Shown here: positions 40,422 through 43,276 of the stretch, one piece after another
Numbering within the stretch: the first letter of the stretch is position 1
Layout of the letters: every line of letters begins with the position of its first letter
NCBI GenBank assembly: GCA_964469555.1
Contig: CAYYAQ010000025.1
Location: 1-43,276, forward strand
Reading direction: 5' to 3'
Length of the DNA stretch: 43,276 nucleotides
Origin: CAYYAQ01 sp964469555
GTDB lineage: Bacteria > Planctomycetota > UBA1135 > UBA2386
Made by a program: the position numbers and the translations under genes
The notes under the pieces: model-generated
The model's input: the letters and a program-made list of their open reading frames with translations, nothing else
The model's database searches: none
What the model was told of the DNA's origin: nothing

Positions 40422-41171
40422 ATGAACGTGATCCTCGTCAGCGGCCGCTACCTGACATCAGCCTCCGCGTCGGATCGACACGACGAGGACGCGAAGTTCG
40501 CGGCGCTCCTGGCGTCGACGGACTGCGACGTGCGGTGGATCGTGCCCGGCGAGGCGACGTCCGTCCGCGAGTTGGCTGGCGTGACGGTTATTCCTGTCCG
40601 GACACGCGCGCCCGGTTTCCGAGGAGTGGAAGCGCGCCTGCGCGACAAGTTCACGGAAAGCGTGCTGGCGCGGGAGGTCCGCAGGGATCTACCCGCAGTT
40701 GTCCACCTGCTCGACTACGGGGGTTCGATGTCGGTCAACGTGAGCTGGGTGGCCAGCCGACTCGGGGTGCCGATTGTAGTCAACGTGCGAGCTGCGCCCA
40801 CGCTGTGTCATCGCGGCGACCTTGTTCATGTCGATGGGACCGAGTGCGCGGACTGGGCCGATCCGAAACGGTGCGCGGCGTGCTGCCTTGTTCCAAGCGT
40901 CCGAGGTCTCTCGTCGCTGTCCTCGTGGTTCGCTCGTCTCCTTCGCGTAGTGCGCTGGCCGTTCTCCACGTATCCGACTCCGATGGTGTTTCAGAATCGC
41001 CGTGAGCTCATCGCTGGTGGCCTGCAGTCCGCCGATGCGATCGTCGTCGCGTCGGCGGTGGACCGGGACCGCATGGAGTTGTCCGGTCTGCGGCGGGAAT
41101 CGCTGGCCATCCTCGCCGATGCTGGCGTCGAAGACTGGGTGGCGGTCTACGACCGGGTGATCCGTACGTGA
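40422..41171 (+). CDS. GT4-like glycosyltransferase, N-terminal half only
   Basis: A 249-residue protein matching the N-terminal Rossmann half of GT-B fold glycosyltransferases (NVILVSGRYLTSASASDRHDED; VVHLLDYGGSMSVNVSWVASRLGVPIVVNVRA), including the Cys-rich acceptor-side insertion typical of GT4 members (CADWADPKRCAACC). The usual nucleotide-sugar-binding C-terminal half is missing; the gene ends at 41171 and a hairpin follows at once, so the short length seems real. It may be a non-catalytic partner or truncated enzyme. The neighbouring GT2 gene is divergent. Confidence 0.65.
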   Translation: MNVILVSGRYLTSASASDRHDEDAKFAALLASTDCDVRWIVPGEATSVRELAGVTVIPVRTRAPGFRGVEARLRDKFTESVLAREVRRDLPAVVHLLDYGGSMSVNVSWVASRLGVPIVVNVRAAPTLCHRGDLVHVDGTECADWADPKRCAACCLVPSVRGLSSLSSWFARLLRVVRWPFSTYPTPMVFQNRRELIAGGLQSADAIVVASAVDRDRMELSGLRRESLAILADAGVEDWVAVYDRVIRT

Positions 41172-41172
41172 A

Positions 41173-41206
41173 ACGGCCTCACCCCCGCGAGCGGGGATGA
41201 GGCCGT
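41173..41206. terminator. Bidirectional terminator hairpin
   Basis: A 16-bp inverted repeat with one mismatch (ACGGCCTCA.CCCCGC and its complement) lies between the converging glycosyltransferase and secreted-protein genes, beginning 2 nt after the first stop. No T-run is present. Confidence 0.7.
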
Positions 41207-41226
41207 CGGGAACCAGTGACGTCGAA

Positions 41227-42549
41227 CTACTTGAAGCTCGGCGACATGGTGTTGGTGAAGCCAGGCGTGAAGCCGGCGACCGGGCTCATCACGTACTGCA
41301 GGTGCAGCGTGAGTCCCTTGAGGCCGGCGTCCGTGGCCGGGAAGTTCGCTTCAGCGATTTCGTCCGCGTCGCTCGCGGACGGGCCGCCGGCGATGATCAC
41401 GATCTTGCCCGGGTCGACGCCGAGAGCGCCGCGGATGCTCGGGAGTGCGAACGAGGGACCGACGCCGAGGGACGCAGCCATGACGGTGGTCGAGATGGCC
41501 GGAGTTCCGGCTGGGCCGTGGATCGTGACGTTGAGTTGCGCGCTAGCGCCGACTGCGATGCTCGAGTTGGAACCACCGTGGGTGCCCCGTCCTTCGATGA
41601 ACTGCTTGTAGTGACCACTGTATGCGGCGAGGAAATGGCTACCGGCGACGCCGCCGTTGTTCGACCATGCGGTCGAGTCGTAGACGAGCTGGCCTCCGCT
41701 CATGTCCGGAAGCTGACCTGCGTAGTACTGGTCACTGTCGCCTCCTGTCACGCGAGAGAACCACATGCCTCTCGAGTCGCCGTTCGAGCCGAACATCGGC
41801 GTCGGGGAGTGGGGCTGGTTGGCCGTCGAGATCATGACGACCGTGTTCGCACCGTCGAGGGCAGCTGCCGTGACCTTGCCGCCCACGATGGTCTCTTTGA
41901 CCGGGGCCCAGGAGATTGTCGTGCCGCCACTGACGTAGAAGCAACCCATGACGCCGTTGACCTTGCCAGGAGCCGGGTCGACGTAGGAGCCGCCAGCGCC
42001 GGTGAGGAGGACGGGGGCGTTGAACTGGGTGTTCGAAAGGGCGACTGCGCGGGAGGACCAATACGGCCCGGCTGGCCAATCGATCGCGGCGCGGAGGCCG
42101 TCGGCGCTTATCATGAGGCCGAAGTCGTTGCCCGTGCTGTTCATCAACGCCGCGGTCGTCTGCGGGGTGAACACGGGGGAGCCGCTGTTCCAGGTCACCA
42201 TGCCCATGATGACGTCGCCGCTGCCGGCAATGCCACCGGCGGCGGTGGTCCACGCGGTGGCGAGTGAGCTGGTGGTGATGCACATGTGGTACTCACCCTT
42301 CTTGAGGCCCAGGTTGCCCTTGCCGGTGCTGACCTGGGTCATGTTTTGACCGGATGTAGTCCAGATTGCTGGGGTGACATCCCAGAGGTTTGTGCCTGGA
42401 GTGTCGACGCTGTCAAAATAGGTGCTCGTGACCATCGCTTGGAAACCGGTGGCGACTGGGTCGGCGTCCGTCATGCCGGGTCCGGCTTGCGCAGCGAGGA
42501 CGGGAGCGAGGAGACCTGCGCACAGCAGGTATGACGTGATTCGTTGCAT
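41227..42549 (-). CDS. Large secreted protein of unknown function
   Basis: A 440-residue protein with signal peptide (MQRITSYLLCAGLLAPVLAAQ), starting at ATG 42549; GAAGGAAG ~8 nt upstream is a weak ribosome site. The mature part is Gly/Ser/Thr/Ala-rich and beta-like (IWTTSGQNMTQVSTGKGNLGLKKGEYHMCI, GSGDVIMGMVTWNSG, YVDPAPGKVNGVMGCFYVSGGT). The last ~110 residues (ASAQLNVTIHGPAGTP, GALGVDPGKIVIIAGGPS, ATDAGLKGLTLHLQYVM) form a small beta module with features like the C-terminal ends of the S8 protease and M14 peptidase. No catalytic motif is seen; a surface or adhesive role is a guess. Transcribed toward the terminator hairpin at 41173-41206; 42550-42737 upstream holds no other gene. Confidence 0.75.
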   Translation of the reverse strand: MQRITSYLLCAGLLAPVLAAQAGPGMTDADPVATGFQAMVTSTYFDSVDTPGTNLWDVTPAIWTTSGQNMTQVSTGKGNLGLKKGEYHMCITTSSLATAWTTAAGGIAGSGDVIMGMVTWNSGSPVFTPQTTAALMNSTGNDFGLMISADGLRAAIDWPAGPYWSSRAVALSNTQFNAPVLLTGAGGSYVDPAPGKVNGVMGCFYVSGGTTISWAPVKETIVGGKVTAAALDGANTVVMISTANQPHSPTPMFGSNGDSRGMWFSRVTGGDSDQYYAGQLPDMSGGQLVYDSTAWSNNGGVAGSHFLAAYSGHYKQFIEGRGTHGGSNSSIAVGASAQLNVTIHGPAGTPAISTTVMAASLGVGPSFALPSIRGALGVDPGKIVIIAGGPSASDADEIAEANFPATDAGLKGLTLHLQYVMSPVAGFTPGFTNTMSPSFK

Positions 42550-42737
42550 GGGGAAGCTTCCTTCGGTTTGCTATTGGGATTGTGGAGACACCTCGCACGG
42601 GGCGATGAATCACCCTCGCGGGGATCGAGGTGCCAGCCATCCTAGCGAATCTTCGACCGGAGCAGGAGATCTCATCGGACTTTGTCGCATCTCCGTCCAG
42701 TACTCTGTGGAGAATTGGCGACCGTATCGAGTCGGCG

Positions 42738-42965
42738 TTACTTGCTCTTAGGCAAGAGTTTAGCCCTTCTCGCCGTATCGCTCATGCCCTCGAACTTGCT
42801 TTGCACCGGTTGTTGCAGAAGCCGACCTGGGCGCCTTCGAACTCGATAAGAACCTCCGCGTCGTTGTCGGGCTGGAGCAGGCACTTGTCGACAGGCTGGG
42901 CCGACGGGGCCGAGCAGCCGCCCAGGAGATAGGGGGAGACCAATGATCGCAGTGAGTTTCTTCAT
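42738..42965 (-). pseudogene. Small YHS/TRASH-like lipoprotein with two frameshifts
   Basis: ATG 42965 follows AAGGA 6 nt upstream and reads MKKLTAIIGLP, a typical signal start. The lipobox LLGGC and the domain DKCLLQPDNDAEVLIEFEG plus VGFCNNRCKA (a YHS/TRASH-like metal-binding pattern) lie in the next frame, reached by removing one C from the run CCCCC. The end FEGMSDTARRAKLLPKSK is back in the first frame, needing one extra base near AAAGCAAG. The two changes cancel, giving a ~75-residue metal-related lipoprotein. Unrepaired, the first frame still reaches TAA 42738 but with an unrelated middle. Sequence error near the scaffold end or a decayed gene. Confidence 0.6.
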
Positions 42966-43052
42966 AGGTGTCCTTGTCATTGCAATGAACGGTTGGGGCG
43001 AGCCCCAAACGATCACCGTGCACTCATTGGGATGCAAGCGGTTGGGGTTGGA

Positions 43053-43276
43053 TCAGGCGTGCCGGGCTATCCGTCGCGCCACCACCGACACGAGATCCCC
43101 GGCGACCACGATCGCGCCGCCGGCGAGGATGAGGAAGAACATCTCGTCGTAGCGGATCGCCACTCTCGCGTCGTCGATCAGGAAACCGAGCGAGGCGATG
43201 CCCAGCATGCCGAGCACCGTCGCTTCCCGGACACAGGTCTCCCACCGGTAGAAGAAGTAGAGCAGCAGACGGGTGA
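43053..43276 (-). CDS. C-terminal end of a PhnE-like ABC transporter permease (partial)
   Basis: The last 73 codons of a gene entering from the right edge. YFFYRWETCVREATVLGMLGI matches the EAA-loop region of phosphonate/phosphite ABC permeases ('yrwE.nvReatvLG.vG'), and SLGFLIDDARVAIRYDEMFF, LILAGGAIVVAGDLVSVVARRIAR is the last helix and basic tail. The start is outside the window. It lies 87 nt upstream of the lipoprotein gene on the same strand; a short inverted repeat (TTGGGGC-GA-GCCCCAA, 42993-43008) sits between. A transporter followed by a metal-binding lipoprotein would fit one import locus. Confidence 0.75.
   Translation of the reverse strand, partial: TRLLLYFFYRWETCVREATVLGMLGIASLGFLIDDARVAIRYDEMFFLILAGGAIVVAGDLVSVVARRIARHA

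Noticed and set aside
42943..43152. A 69-residue plus-strand protein starting MIAVSFFIGVLVIAMNG
   Set aside because: It is antisense to the ABC permease end and the lipoprotein start, and its second half is shadow-like.
1..43276. tRNA or rRNA genes
   Set aside because: No cloverleaf-like or conserved rRNA sequence was recognised by eye; a covariance-model scan would settle this.

Overview
The window is high-GC, gene-dense bacterial DNA and looks like a scaffold from a metagenome or short-read assembly: three runs of N (10, 21 and 10 bases) interrupt otherwise conserved genes. Large secreted proteins with ~100-residue C-terminal beta-type modules, many lipoproteins and signal-peptide proteins, GTG/TTG starts, few Shine-Dalgarno sites and the mix of core genes fit a Planctomycetota-like marine bacterium. 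This assignment is an inference from protein style only; no rRNA or tRNA was recognised.

Layout. 1-6.5 kb: a RelE/ParE-fold protein cut by the window edge, aat, and on the minus strand a tightly overlapping set carB-tal-hotdog-hotdog. 6.7-10.7 kb: a secreted S8-type protease whose catalytic Asp position is Ser, and a nuclease-like/TIM-barrel glycosidase-like fusion interrupted by an in-frame TGA. 10.7-15.5 kb (minus): aroB with a double-anchored membrane protein, a CMD/AhpD-like protein, a degenerate Nudix protein and a secreted esterase. 15.6-18.5 kb (plus): folC, a hypothetical protein, a DUF2752 protein and a Cys-rich membrane protein, three of the junctions being overlaps or close spacing. 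18.5-24.6 kb: rsgA and gluQ with start codons 4 nt apart, a His8-tailed lipoprotein, a membrane protein with a 29-bp tandem duplication at its 5' end, a SpoU methyltransferase overlapping rarA, and a DUF72 stump. 24.6-30.4 kb: secreted M14 carboxypeptidase, a coupled pair of secreted proteins (CBM9-like and beta-helix), a lipoprotein and a textbook terminator. 30.4-34.2 kb: recD2, bS21 with a long tail, RluA-type pseudouridine synthase. 34.2-37.4 kb: a FIST sensor gene coupled to a polytopic membrane protein and to a 52-residue single-helix protein. 37.4-43.3 kb: a heparinase II/III remnant, a zinc-ribbon membrane protein, an MscS channel with in-frame TAG codons at both ends, two glycosyltransferases, a large secreted protein, a frameshifted YHS-like lipoprotein and the end of a PhnE-type ABC permease.

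The genes serve translation and its quality control (aat, rsgA, gluQ, bS21, SpoU, RluA), DNA maintenance (rarA, recD2), core biosynthesis (carB, aroB, folC, tal) and an extensive secreted hydrolase set. At least five genes are broken (in-frame stops, indels, truncations). Intact neighbours use TGA, TAG and TAA as normal stops, so a changed genetic code is not the explanation; gene decay or assembly error is.
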